Positions 1-9,421 of a stretch of 64,000 nt of DNA are shown here, one piece after another. This DNA comes from Amorphoplanes digitatis. Its GTDB lineage: Bacteria > Actinomycetota > Actinomycetes > Mycobacteriales > Micromonosporaceae. Within the stretch, counting starts at the first letter, position 1; each line of letters begins with the position of its first letter. The translations under genes and the position numbers were made by a program. The notes beneath the pieces were generated by a model. It searched no databases. It had not been told where the DNA came from and worked only from the letters and a program-made list of their open reading frames with translations. The stretch spans positions 2,350,501 through 2,414,500 of the forward strand of contig NZ_JACHNH010000001.1 of the NCBI RefSeq assembly GCF_014205335.1, in the 5' to 3' direction.

Positions 1-1541
1 CACGCCCGCGCGGCCCAGGCACGTGCCGTCCACTCGGTGCCGGCGCCGGCCCAGGCACGCGCGGCCCAGTCGGCGTCGGCCCAGGCCCGGGCGGCCGGGT
101 CGAGGCTCGCCCAGGCGCGGGCGGCCCAGTCCTGCGAGGCCTTGCTGAGCTTCTTCCATTGGGCCGCCGCGGCGTCCGGGTTACCGTCGACCATCGCCTT
201 CTCGAATGCCGCCCAGTTCGTCGCGTCCCGGCCCACCGCCGCGGCGTCCGCCGCGTTCTGCTTCGAGGCCTGGCTCGACTTCCAGCGGCCCGCCTTCGCC
301 AGGATGGTCGCCGCGTCGAGGCCGCCCGAACCGCCGCCCTCGGTCCGACTGAGGCCGGGAGCCGCGTACGTCGTGCCGACGAACAGGTCCTTGATGACGT
401 CGGGCCGGAGCTTGGAGTTCTCGGCCAGGGCCGCCGCGACGATGCCCGAGGTGATCGCGGTGGCCATCGAGGTGCCGGAGCCACGCATGTAGTCGCTGCC
501 CACCCGCGCCTGCGGGTACGTCTTGTCGACCACGCTGCCGGGCGAGCGCAGGCTCACCACGTGGCCGCCCGGGGCGACCAGGTCGGGCTTCGACACGCCT
601 TGCCAGGTCGGTCCGCGCCCGGACCAGGTGCCCACCACGTCGTCGCTGTGCGTAGCGGTGCCGCCCTCGTCGAGCCCGCCGACGCTCAGCAGCACAGGGT
701 CGTTGCCGGGCGCGGACACCGTACCGGCGTTCGGGCCGTCGTTGCCGGTCGGCACGACCACCATGATGCCTCGCTGCCACAGCCCGCGCAGCGCCTGGTT
801 GAGCGGGTCGATCTGGTAGGGCAGGGGGCTGCCTGAGGAGAGCGACAAGCTGACGACGTCCACCTCGGACGAGTGGTCGCTCACCCACTGCACACCGCGG
901 AGCACCGTGACCAGGTCGGTGTGGCCGCCGGCGTCGGCGACCTTCACGTCGACGATGTCGGCGCCGGGCGCGACGCCACGGTAGGCGCCGCCCGAGGCGG
1001 CGCCGGACCCCGCGATCAGGCCGGCCATGAAGGTGCCGTGGCCGAATCCGTCACCGGCGCCGGTGCCGGTGAGGTCCACCCGGTCGGCAATCTTCCCGGC
1101 GAGGTCGGGCACGTCCGCGACGCCGGTGTCGATCACCGCGACGGTGACCCCGCGGCCCTCGACACCCTTCGAGGCAAGCCCGAGCGTCTGCCGGATCGTG
1201 GAGGTCGGCGCTGTGGCGGAGGGGGCCGTCTCGCCGGCGACCTTCGCTGCCCGCTGCGGGGCGACGACCCACTGCGGGCCCAGCTCGGCCTCGCCGGGCA
1301 GTCGCGCGGCGACGCCGTTGGTCACCGGCAGGGAGACCAGGACCTGGCCGCCGGCCGCGGTCACCGCATGGGCGGCGGCGTCGGCGCTCACGCCGGTGAC
1401 CACGACGTCGCGCCAGTTGCCGGTCCGGCCGGGGGTGGCCGGTCCGGCGAGCGCGACGTCCGGAACAGCGCTGGCGGCGACGGCCGCCGCCGCGGCAACG
1501 GCCAGCGTCCTCCGCCAACCGGCTTGCCTGCTGAGGTTCAT
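1..1541 (-). CDS. Secreted S8 (subtilisin-like) serine peptidase, C-terminus cut by window edge
   Basis: Extracellular endopeptidase of the subtilase family. The start is the ATG at 1541, preceded by AGAGGTG at good spacing. Residues 1-32 form a signal peptide (basic start, Ala-rich core). The triad is visible: D138 in VAVIDTGV, H168 in GFGHGTFMAG and S358 in GSGTSMATA. The oxyanion Asn lies in PTGNDGP. About 105 residues precede the catalytic Asp, which suggests a propeptide. After the peptidase domain, an Ala-rich helical stretch runs into a repeated Trp pattern (units like WAARAW, separated by 4-10 residues) that continues to base 1, so the real C-terminus lies outside. The gene follows the signalling operon on the same strand but is separated by a hairpin, so it is probably transcribed on its own. 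Confidence 0.93.
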   Translation of the reverse strand, partial: MNLSRQAGWRRTLAVAAAAAVAASAVPDVALAGPATPGRTGNWRDVVVTGVSADAAAHAVTAAGGQVLVSLPVTNGVAARLPGEAELGPQWVVAPQRAAKVAGETAPSATAPTSTIRQTLGLASKGVEGRGVTVAVIDTGVADVPDLAGKIADRVDLTGTGAGDGFGHGTFMAGLIAGSGAASGGAYRGVAPGADIVDVKVADAGGHTDLVTVLRGVQWVSDHSSEVDVVSLSLSSGSPLPYQIDPLNQALRGLWQRGIMVVVPTGNDGPNAGTVSAPGNDPVLLSVGGLDEGGTATHSDDVVGTWSGRGPTWQGVSKPDLVAPGGHVVSLRSPGSVVDKTYPQARVGSDYMRGSGTSMATAITSGIVAAALAENSKLRPDVIKDLFVGTTYAAPGLSRTEGGGSGGLDAATILAKAGRWKSSQASKQNAADAAAVGRDATNWAAFEKAMVDGNPDAAAAQWKKLSKASQDWAARAWASLDPAARAWADADWAARAWAGAGTEWTARAWAARA

Positions 1542-1680
1542 TTCCGATCACCTCTGGGCTTCTTCATTCGTACCTTGGGGGACGGTGGTGCGGGGGATTC
1601 TCCTTTCCGGGTTTCGGCGAGCGGGACACCGCATTTCGGGTATTGATCGGCAGGTGCGCCCGGAGCTGAACCAATTCGGG

Positions 1681-1713
1681 AGGCCGGGCTCGGCGATTCT
1701 TCCGGCCCGGCCT
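1681..1713 (-). terminator. Hairpin after the receiver gene
   Basis: Perfect 9-bp arms (AGGCCGGGC / GCCCGGCCT) with a 15-nt loop, 16 bp past the stop of the lone receiver gene. It probably ends the three-gene signalling operon. No U-tract is obvious, as is common in high-GC actinomycetes. Confidence 0.5.
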
Positions 1714-1728
1714 CGGATGGTCCTAGTG

Positions 1729-2118
1729 CTAGGCGGCGCGGTCGGTGGTCGGGATCCGCTGGCCGCATACGCTGTCGACGATGTCGAGCACTACGTCCGG
1801 CGTGAACGGTTTGGCCAGGTAGTAGTCGACGCCGTCGACCCAGCCGCGCGCGGCCGAGCCGGGGTCGGCCGAAGCGGTCAGCATGAGAACCGGCAGCGGA
1901 TCGCCCTCCTGGGAGCGGATCACCTTCAGGACGTCGTATCCGTCGATGCCGGGCATCATGACGTCCAGAACGACGAAGTCAGGCTGGGTCAACTCGAGCA
2001 GCCGCAGTCCGTCGTTGCCGTCCACCGCCAGGTGGATTTCGTGGCCATCCAGTTCCAGCACGTCGGTGAGCAACTGGCGGATGGCCGGGTCGTCGTCGAC
2101 GACCAGGATCTTGGCCAT
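1729..2118 (-). CDS. Single-domain response regulator (CheY-like receiver)
   Basis: A 129-residue protein made of one receiver domain with no output domain. Acidic pocket D8-D9-D10, phospho-acceptor D52 in VVLDVMMPG, T81 and K103 (in AKPF) are all present, so it should be phosphorylatable. It starts 18 bp after the stop of the HDOD regulator and reads as the last gene of the operon begun by the double-core kinase. Lone receivers of this kind shuttle phosphate or bind partners; its exact role cannot be read from sequence. Confidence 0.92.
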   Translation of the reverse strand: MAKILVVDDDPAIRQLLTDVLELDGHEIHLAVDGNDGLRLLELTQPDFVVLDVMMPGIDGYDVLKVIRSQEGDPLPVLMLTASADPGSAARGWVDGVDYYLAKPFTPDVVLDIVDSVCGQRIPTTDRAA

Positions 2119-2136
2119 GGGATTCCCCTCCGGTGG

Positions 2137-3324
2137 TTAGACAGCCAGCAACGTGCTGGCTCGTTCGGATGCGGTGTGCGCCGCGGCGGTCCAGTCGCAC
2201 GGCCGGGCAGCCATCTGCGGGTGCGTGAGGAGGACCTGGAGCTCCTCGTCGTGAGTGCCGTCGGCGGGATCGCGCGCCTCGGTGCACTGAATGAGCAGAT
2301 GAGCGATGCGTACCGCGCCGGTGACACCAAGACCCGCCGCGGCCGCCTCGTGCGGTGCGTCCCGTTCGGCCACCGCGGCCGCCACGGGCGTCGGCAATCC
2401 CCAGAGGTGCATCAGCTCGACGCCGACCTCCCGCAACGGGACCCCGTCGCACCGGCGATCGGCCAGGTCGACGTCGTGCGGCATGCCGCTGGCGACGCCG
2501 GCCAGCGCGGCGAGGGCACCGATGTCCTGCAGCAGGGCCGCGGCATGCGCATACGGCCGGTGTGCGGGGGATGCCACCGTCTCCACCAGGGCCGCGGTGG
2601 CCACCGCGTGGCGCCACATCGTTCGCAGATAGTCCTCGGTCGCCGGGTCCCACGTCGTCGGCGACCAGTGGTGGGCGGTCGCGGCCACGAGTGCCTGAAT
2701 GGTGGGCACACCCATCGCCGTGACCACCGCCGCGATCCCCGCGTTCTTCGGCCGGGAGCCGAAGAACATGGAGTTGGACAGCTGCAGCAGCTTCGCCGTG
2801 AGGCCGGCGTCGAGGGCCACGGCGTTCGGCAGCCGGCCGGCGTCGCAGTCCTGCTCGGTGAGGGCGGCGCTGAGCTCCGCGACCTGTTCCGGCAGCGTCG
2901 GCAGCGCCCGGGCCGTGCCCGCGATGCGGCGAGCCTGAGATCCGTGCGCCCGCGACGTCTTCACGATCAACTGATCGATGACGCCGGTCAGTGTCTCCGG
3001 TTCGGTCGGCTTGGTGAGGAAGCGGTGCCCGCAGATCGCCACCCGGATCGCGGCCTTCGCCTCGGCCTGCCCGGAGAGCACGACCCGGGCAACTTCCGGG
3101 TACTGCGTGCTGACGCGGGTCAGCAACTCGGCGCCGTCCATGCCGGGCATCCGCATGTCGGAGACGATGACGTCGTGGTTCGCCCCGGCCAGCAGCTCGA
3201 TCGCGGGCTCGCCGCCCGGCGCGAAGGACATGTCCCACTCGGTGCGCTTGCCCCGCAGGGACCGGCGGAGGCCGTCGAGGATGCGCGGCTCGTCATCGAC
3301 GAACAGCACCTTGGGCTTGGTCAT
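2137..3324 (-). CDS. Receiver-HDOD response regulator
   Basis: A 395-residue protein. Residues 1-120 are a receiver domain: D10-D11, phospho-acceptor D56 in VSDMRMPGMDG and K105 in LTKP. Residues about 135-340 are an HDOD domain, which has the HD-phosphohydrolase fold but lacks the catalytic HD pair and acts as a signalling output (LLQLSNSMFF is typical). The ATG overlaps the stop of the upstream kinase (ATGA, 3321-3324), so the two are translationally coupled. It is the likely direct partner of that kinase. HDOD receivers occur in motility, cyclic-di-GMP and stress circuits, but the sequence does not say which applies here. Confidence 0.9.
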   Translation of the reverse strand: MTKPKVLFVDDEPRILDGLRRSLRGKRTEWDMSFAPGGEPAIELLAGANHDVIVSDMRMPGMDGAELLTRVSTQYPEVARVVLSGQAEAKAAIRVAICGHRFLTKPTEPETLTGVIDQLIVKTSRAHGSQARRIAGTARALPTLPEQVAELSAALTEQDCDAGRLPNAVALDAGLTAKLLQLSNSMFFGSRPKNAGIAAVVTAMGVPTIQALVAATAHHWSPTTWDPATEDYLRTMWRHAVATAALVETVASPAHRPYAHAAALLQDIGALAALAGVASGMPHDVDLADRRCDGVPLREVGVELMHLWGLPTPVAAAVAERDAPHEAAAAGLGVTGAVRIAHLLIQCTEARDPADGTHDEELQVLLTHPQMAARPCDWTAAAHTASERASTLLAV

Positions 3325-6300
3325 GCGGGGCCGCCCCGCTTGCCGGAGATCGGCAGCCTCAGGACGAACTCGGTACCGACGCCGACCTCGGAGTTCACCT
3401 CGATGGTGCCGCCGTGCTTCTCGCAGACGGCACGGGCCAGCGCCAAGCCCTGGCCGGTGCCCTTGCCGACCTCTTTGGTGGTGAAGAACGGATCGAAGAT
3501 GGTCTTCCGGATCTCCTCCGGGATCCCGGTGCCGTTGTCGGCGAAGCTGAGCACCACCATCGGTCCCTCGACCCGGGTGGTGAGCTTGATCTCGCCGCGC
3601 TTGCCGCCTTCCGGCATCGCATCCGCCGCGTTGACGAGAAGGTTGAGGAAGACCTTGTTGAGGTCGCCGAGATTGCACAGTACGTCCGGCAGCTCACCGA
3701 GGTCCAGGACCACGTCGGCGACGTACTTGACCTCGTTGCGCGCCACGATGACGGTCGTGCGGATCCCCTCGTTGAGGTCGGCGTACGAGTGCTCCGTGGT
3801 GTCCTTGTAGCTGAACGCCTTCATCGCCCGCACCAGGGAGGCGACCCGGTCGATGCCCTCGAGGCTCTGTTCGACGGCGCCAGGCACTTCCTCCGCGAGA
3901 TACTCGATGTCCGCCTTCGCCTCGGCCTCCTGTGCCCGTCGCTTTCGCTCCTCCCACGGCAGCCGGCCCTCCGAGTCCACTCCCATGCACTCGCGGTAGA
4001 CCAGCAGCAGTTCCAGCATCGTCTGGCACGCCTCGGCGAGGAAACGCGTGTTGTCCCCGACGAACTGGATCGGTGTATTGATCTCGTGCGCCAGCCCGGC
4101 GGAAAGCCGGCCGAGCGCCTCCAGCTTCTGGTGGTGGCTGCCTTCAATCTGAAGGCGTTGCCGCTGCTTCAAATCGGTGATGTCGCGGAACACGACGACG
4201 GTGCCGGCCACCGGCGCCCCGACGGGCAGCGGGGAAACCGAGTGGGCGACCTCCAGGACGCTGCCGTCGTTGCGGACGTACCGGTCCTCACAGTCACCGG
4301 CCTGCTCGCCGTCCGCCCCGGACACCGCCAGGGGGCATTCCTGCGCGGAGTGCCCGTTCCCGTCCGGCGCGCTGTGCACCACGTCGTGCAGTGAGCGGCC
4401 CATCAACTTGTTCTCCGTCCAGCCGAGCATTTCGGTCGCTGCTCGGTTGACAGAGTTCACCCGGCCCTCGTCGTCAGTGGTGAACAGCCCTTCCGCCATG
4501 TGATCCATCACCGCGGCGCGGAACGCCTCGGCGGCGGTGATTTCGGTGAGGTCCACGACCACGAAACCAACTCCCACTAGTTCGCCGGCGACCCGCAACG
4601 GGTAGTAATTGACCTGCCACCGCGCAGGCCCGGCAGTGGTCGCTGCGGTCACGGCGCGGTGACTCGCCGGCTCACCGGTCTCCAGCACCCGGCGGTACAC
4701 CGGCTCGATGTGGGGCCAGTAGTCCGGCACGACCTCGGCGATCTGGCGGCCGGCGTGATCCTCTGCCGGCACACCGTTGATCGCGGCCAGTCGCTCGTTG
4801 ACCCGGACGTAGCGGAACTCGCGGTCGCCGAAGCCCCAGCCGATCGGAGCGCACGACTGGACTGTCTCAAGCAGCGTCACGGCCTCCTGCTGCGCACGGT
4901 CGAGTGGTTCCGCTGCCTCCCTTTCGTCGATCTCGGTAGCCGCACCGAACCACTTGACCGGTCGCCCGTGGTCGTCGCGGGCCGGGGCGCCGAGGAGCCG
5001 GAACCATCGGTACACGCCGTCGGCTCGACGGAGCCGCAGGTCGAGCGCGATCTCGCCGCCGGCCCGGCAGGCGTCTTTGAGCAGCCTGGTTCCCGCCGCC
5101 CGTGCCCGCGCTGCGCGCTGCGACCCCGCTGCGCCGGCTTTGTGCCAGCGGTCACCAGCCGGCAACCGCCTGGCCCGCGCGAGCACCGGTCCGCCTGCCG
5201 TGGCCGCCGCGGCGGGCAGGGTGAACGTGAAGCACGAGCCGCCGCCCGGGTTGTCCGATGCGGCGATGGTGCCGCCGTGGCGTTCCACGATCCGCTTGCA
5301 GATGGCCAGGCCGAGGCCGGTGCCGTGGTATCCGCTGTCCGGGTGCGCGCGATGGAAGTTTTCGAAGATCGCCTCGTGCTGCCCTGGCGGTATCCCGATG
5401 CCGTTGTCGGCGATACAGATCATCACGGTGTCGCCGGTGCGGGACGCGGTGATGGTCAGGGCCGGAGCGGTGCCCGGACTGGTGTATTTGATCGCGTTCC
5501 CGATCACGTTGTCCATCAGCTGGCGCAGCAGCACCGGATCGGCCTGCACCGGCGGCAGGTCACCTACCGTGAACCGGGGCTCCGGTTCGCCGACCGCCAC
5601 CGCCGAGTCGGACCGGGCGACGGCGATGTCGGCGGCGAGCGCGGTCAGGTCCACCGGGACCGGGGAGACCTCGCCCTTGTGGGCGGTGGCGTACGCGAGC
5701 TGGCCGTCGATGAGCTCGCGCATGCGCGCGGCGGCCCGGTCGGACCGGGCCAGGTCGTCGAGGGCCTGGTCGAGGCCGGGGTGCGGCGGTAGGTCGGACA
5801 GCGAGTCCCGGGCTGCGGCGGTCCAGCCACAGAAGCAGGCGAGAGGGTTGAGCAGGTCATGCGCGACGACGCCGGCGAATTTGGTCAGCTCGTCGCGGTG
5901 CCGGCGTTCGGCGGTCACGTCGTGGACGAGGACGACCGCGCTGCAGGTTCCGTCGGGGCGCGGCAGGGGGGAGGCGTTGACCCGGACGATGTGTTCGTGG
6001 CCGGTGCCCGGCTGTTGGACCAGTACGTCCTCGCCGCGGACGTTCTCGCCACCCATGGCCCGCGTGGAGAGGCGTTCGTGGATCGCGTACGGGGTGCCGT
6101 CGAGGTGGAGGTGCCGGAACCCGGTGTTGCGGATGTTGCGGAAGGGCCCCAGGAGCTCAGTGGCGGCGGGGTTGCGCAGAGACACGTAGCCGTCGGGTTC
6201 GACCACCATGAGTCCGCCGGCCATCGTGTCGATGATCGCGGCGAGCAGAGCGGAGTGCGCGGCGGTGCGCTCCTGTTCGGTGACGAGTTCGGCCTTTCCC

Positions 6301-6779
6301 CGGGCGAGCGCGACGACCAGCGCGGCCCGTTCGTCGCGGCCCAGCGCCAGCGCGAGCCCGACCACGATGACCAGGGCGAGGAAGAGCAGGACGATGGCGA
6401 CCTGCACGATGGGCTCGGTGACGTGCGCGAACGGCCCGGACCCGTCGAGGGTGTATCGCACCGCGATGACGGTGACCACGCAGTTGTGCAGCAGTACGAA
6501 CGGCCAGGAGATCAGGGTGGCCACCAGGACGCTCCAGCCGAGCAGCACGAACGACAGCGGCAGACGGTCGGTGTACCCGAAGCCGGCCAGGCAGGCGGCG
6601 GCCGTCCCGACGAGGATCACCACGTTCTCGGCGCGGCGCCTGCGCGAGGTGGCGGCCAGCCGTTTCCTGTCGGCGCTGTCGCGGGAGTACGCGACCTTGC
6701 CGGCCATCGATGCGAGGGTGATGAGCAGGAAGAAGATGAGAACGCTGAGTGTCATAACACAGAGTCTTCTCACGATCAC
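3321..6779 (-). CDS. Membrane sensor kinase with two complete histidine-kinase cores and several PAS domains
   Basis: A 1152-residue protein. Three to four membrane segments (about 8-28, 51-66, 75-108, 123-147) are followed by a PAS domain (about 178-290). The first kinase core has H307 in VVAHDLLNP, N-box NVIGNAIKY, DNGIGIPPG and GTGLGLAICK (to about 522). A low-complexity Ala/Arg stretch (523-565) follows, then the second half of a PAS/PAC fold (566-620) and two more PAS domains (about 640-745 and 752-870). The second core has H898 in AGLAHEINTP, NLLVNAADAM, DNGTGIPEE and GTGQGLALAR. Both cores keep every catalytic motif. The listed start is a GTG without a Shine-Dalgarno; the ATG at 6755, with AGAAG upstream, may be the true start. 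First gene of an operon with the two regulators below it. Confidence 0.9.
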   Translation of the reverse strand: MIVRRLCVMTLSVLIFFLLITLASMAGKVAYSRDSADRKRLAATSRRRRAENVVILVGTAAACLAGFGYTDRLPLSFVLLGWSVLVATLISWPFVLLHNCVVTVIAVRYTLDGSGPFAHVTEPIVQVAIVLLFLALVIVVGLALALGRDERAALVVALARGKAELVTEQERTAAHSALLAAIIDTMAGGLMVVEPDGYVSLRNPAATELLGPFRNIRNTGFRHLHLDGTPYAIHERLSTRAMGGENVRGEDVLVQQPGTGHEHIVRVNASPLPRPDGTCSAVVLVHDVTAERRHRDELTKFAGVVAHDLLNPLACFCGWTAAARDSLSDLPPHPGLDQALDDLARSDRAAARMRELIDGQLAYATAHKGEVSPVPVDLTALAADIAVARSDSAVAVGEPEPRFTVGDLPPVQADPVLLRQLMDNVIGNAIKYTSPGTAPALTITASRTGDTVMICIADNGIGIPPGQHEAIFENFHRAHPDSGYHGTGLGLAICKRIVERHGGTIAASDNPGGGSCFTFTLPAAAATAGGPVLARARRLPAGDRWHKAGAAGSQRAARARAAGTRLLKDACRAGGEIALDLRLRRADGVYRWFRLLGAPARDDHGRPVKWFGAATEIDEREAAEPLDRAQQEAVTLLETVQSCAPIGWGFGDREFRYVRVNERLAAINGVPAEDHAGRQIAEVVPDYWPHIEPVYRRVLETGEPASHRAVTAATTAGPARWQVNYYPLRVAGELVGVGFVVVDLTEITAAEAFRAAVMDHMAEGLFTTDDEGRVNSVNRAATEMLGWTENKLMGRSLHDVVHSAPDGNGHSAQECPLAVSGADGEQAGDCEDRYVRNDGSVLEVAHSVSPLPVGAPVAGTVVVFRDITDLKQRQRLQIEGSHHQKLEALGRLSAGLAHEINTPIQFVGDNTRFLAEACQTMLELLLVYRECMGVDSEGRLPWEERKRRAQEAEAKADIEYLAEEVPGAVEQSLEGIDRVASLVRAMKAFSYKDTTEHSYADLNEGIRTTVIVARNEVKYVADVVLDLGELPDVLCNLGDLNKVFLNLLVNAADAMPEGGKRGEIKLTTRVEGPMVVLSFADNGTGIPEEIRKTIFDPFFTTKEVGKGTGQGLALARAVCEKHGGTIEVNSEVGVGTEFVLRLPISGKRGGPA

Positions 6780-6847
6780 CCATGGTTGACAGTGGCGGAG
6801 ATGCCATACGCATTTAATATCCTGCCAACCGCGCTACGCTGAGTCAC

Positions 6848-7804
6848 ATGCTCCGCAACGTAGCCGTGCTCGCCCTCCCCAAGGTCGCGCCCTTCGAGCT
6901 GGGCGTGCTCTGCGAGCTGTTCGGGTTCGACCGCACCGCCGAGGGCCTGCCCAGCTACGACTTCGCCGTCTGCTCGCTCGACGGGCGACCGGTGCCCACC
7001 CGCACCGGCTTCGACATCAGCGTCAAGCACGACCTGTCCCGGGTCGAGGCGGCCGACCTGGTCGCCGTCGCCCGCTATTACCACCACGGCTATGCGGTGG
7101 ACCCCGAGGTGATCGGGGCGCTGCGCCGGGCGCACGAGCGCGGCGCCTGGGTGATGAGCGTGTGCACCGGCGCGTTCGCGCTCGGCGAGGCCGGCCTGCT
7201 CGACGGCCGCCGCTGCACCACGCACTGGCGGCACGCCGACGAACTGGCGCAGCGCTACCCGGCCGCCAAGGTCGACCCCGATGTGCTCTACGTCCAGGAC
7301 GGCAAGATCCTGACCAGCGCGGGCACGGCCGCGAGCCTGGACGCCGGGCTGCATCTCGTACGCCAGGAGCACGGCACCGCGATCGCCACCGCCCTCGCCC
7401 GGCGGCTGGTCGTGCCGCCGCACCGCGACGGCGGCCAGGCGCAGTTCATCGAGACCCCGCTGCAACCGGTTCGGTGCGAGACGCTGCAGCCGGTGCTCAC
7501 CCAGGTGCTCGGCACGCTGGACCAGCCGCACAGCGTCGACACGATGGCCGAGTTCGCCCACATGGCGCCGCGCACGTTCGCCCGCAAGTTCCGCAGCGAG
7601 ACCGGCGCGACCCCGCACGACTGGCTCACCAACCAGCGGCTGCTGCTCGCCCGCCGGCTACTCGAGGACTCCGACCTCGGCATGCACACGATCGCCGAGC
7701 GGACCGGCTTCGGCAGCGCGGCCACCCTGCGGCATCACTTCGCCCAGCGGCTGAGCACCACCCCGCACGCGTACCGCGGAACATTCCGGTCACACTCGGT
7801 GTGA
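6848..7804 (+). CDS. GlxA-type AraC-family transcriptional regulator (DJ-1/PfpI + AraC HTH)
   Basis: A 318-residue protein. Residues 1-165 have the DJ-1/PfpI fold, with the nucleophile-elbow cysteine C106 in SVCTGAFALGEAG. Residues about 215-315 hold two AraC helix-turn-helix units (TMAEFAHMAPRTFARKFRS and HTIAERTGFGSAATLRHHF). Family members are cytoplasmic activators whose DJ-1 part senses an unknown ligand. Divergent from the double-core kinase with a gap of only 68-92 bp, so the two share a promoter region and this protein may regulate it. Confidence 0.93.
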   Translation: MLRNVAVLALPKVAPFELGVLCELFGFDRTAEGLPSYDFAVCSLDGRPVPTRTGFDISVKHDLSRVEAADLVAVARYYHHGYAVDPEVIGALRRAHERGAWVMSVCTGAFALGEAGLLDGRRCTTHWRHADELAQRYPAAKVDPDVLYVQDGKILTSAGTAASLDAGLHLVRQEHGTAIATALARRLVVPPHRDGGQAQFIETPLQPVRCETLQPVLTQVLGTLDQPHSVDTMAEFAHMAPRTFARKFRSETGATPHDWLTNQRLLLARRLLEDSDLGMHTIAERTGFGSAATLRHHFAQRLSTTPHAYRGTFRSHSV

Positions 7805-8332
7805 GCCGCCCCGGCCGGGGGAAAGCGGCGTCATGACCGGGTCGCCATGATGATGCCCTTGGCTGTTCGAGGACGGTGCGGCTCTGCATCGCAGTCCGCA
7901 TCTGCTGGGCCAGGCTCGCCTAGGCCTGGTACCGGGGTGCGCGAGAGCGACGGCGGCGTAGCCAGCGACGTGCCGGACAGGCCTATCGGACGAGTACCTG
8001 TGTGCCTGGTGCGCGGGTAAGTGGCTGTCTCAACCTGTTTCCGCAGGTAGCGCGAACATTGGCCGGTCAGGGCGCACTTTTGGCGTTCGGATGGGCGTCA
8101 CGGTGACGGCGTTCCGAACATCTTGGAGGCCCGATTCTGTCGGGGATGCGCCGTATGGTCCTGGGTGGAGTGCGGTGACGGCGGTGTATGTCTGGGCACT
8201 TCACATAGGATGCCGGGGGAGAGGAAATTCTTGTCGGCGTATGCGGTGGGAGTGGGCGTGGCCCCTGCCAGCAGGCGCCTCGGATAGGAAATGGGTCGAG
8301 CCTGACCGCTGTGTGATCTGCGGAGAGGAACC
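7805..8332. other. Intergenic stretch of 528 bp with a duplicated dyad element
   Basis: No convincing gene. A small open frame from 8091 has no family features. At 8085-8119 there is a nested dyad: GTTCGGA / TCCGAAC outside, GTCAC-G-GTGAC inside. Part of the stretch is repeated at 10451 (listed separately). Confidence 0.6.
8024..8107 (+). repeat. Duplicated intergenic element, copy 1
   Basis: About 84 bp that reappears as a diverged copy at 10451-10535. The shared 17-mer AACCTGTTTCCGCAGGT contains the dyad ACCTG-N6-CAGGT (8033-8048). A second conserved block, TGGCGTTCGGAT with GTCACGGTG downstream, starts at 8081. The two copies flank the AraC gene pair. Confidence 0.7.
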
Positions 8333-9311
8333 GTGATGGTTTCTGCTGCTGAGGGTTCCCGGCCGGGTGATGTCGTCCCGGTGCACCGTTTCGATCAGGT
8401 CACCGACGATCCGGAGCAGGCCGTCGAGATCATCCGTGCGACCTACGCCGGCATCCGGACGAGGATCTGCGACCCGCAGTATCCGTTCCGCTACGAACAG
8501 CGCTTCGCCACGGCCGGGCTGCTGACGATGGACGCGGTCACCAGCACGATCGGCATCGATGCCGACTGCCCCCCGTACGACTTCCTATGGGTAGCCACCG
8601 CCGGTGGTGGCCAGGCCAGCTTCCGCGTCGGCACGGAGCAGGTGCAGTCGGGTGCCGGGGACACCGTCGCCTGCCCGGTGGGAAGAACGGTCACCGCGAG
8701 CACCCGCGACGCGGACATGCGCATTCTGCGCCTGCCGGTGGCGCCGCTCGCCGCCCGCGCCGGCCTGGAGGCCGACACGTTTCGCCTCACCGCGATGACG
8801 CCGACCTCGACCGCGATGGGCCGCCACGTGCGCGCCACCCTGCACTACCTGCACCGGGTCCTGCAGGACCCTGACGCCGCCCTGACCCACCCCTGGTCCT
8901 GGCCGCCGCGATGGATGTCGTGGTCCCCGCTGTGCCGGCCGCGTTCCCGCCTACCGGCGACCCCGACACCCACCCCGGGCGGATTCTTCCCACCGCGGTG
9001 CGCCGCGCGGTCGCGTTCATCGACGCCCACCCCGACCAGCCGCTCACCCCGGCCGACATCGCCGCGGCGACGGGATCAGCGTCCACGCCCTGCGCTACGG
9101 CTTACGCCGCCATCTGGACACCACCCCCGCCCGCTACCTGCGCCGGGTCCGGCTCACCCACACCCACCACGATCTGACGAACGCAGACCCCACCCACGGC
9201 GACGGAGTAGGCGCCATCGCCCGCCGCTGGGGCTTCGGTAACCTCGGCCGGTTCGCCGATTACTACCGCGCCGTCTACGGGTGCCCACCCGCGGACACCC
9301 TGCACCACTGA
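8333..9311 (+). pseudogene. Cupin/AraC-family regulator broken by two single-base deletions
   Basis: Paralogue of the intact gene at 9422. Reading starts at GTG 8333 or ATG 8336 after GGAGAGG. The N-terminal ligand-binding part (to about 8892) is intact. One C is missing near 8893 (HP then LVLAAAMD resumes one frame back), and one G is missing near 9077 (AAATG then ISVHALRYGLRRH). With both bases restored the frame runs to the TGA at 9309-9311 and would give about 326 residues, ending with a normal AraC double helix-turn-helix. Both lesions are in homopolymer runs, so a sequencing error is possible. As written, the product loses its DNA-binding domain. Confidence 0.85.
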
Positions 9312-9421
9312 GCAGCACCGCACGCAGCACACGACAGAGTGGAACCTCGGCGGTGCGTACCGCACCGGTGAAGCACCGGAGGGCAACCGGGGAGCACCTA
9401 CCGTGTTCGAAAAGGAGACCC

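Noticed and set aside
1027..3810. Very long open frame (927 codons) on plus opposite the signalling operon
   Set aside because: Antisense to three genes with clear domains; low-complexity Arg/Gly/Ala translation with no motif. High-GC shadow.
8091..8336. 81-codon frame before the broken AraC gene
   Set aside because: Overlaps the dyad element, has no ribosome site and no family pattern.
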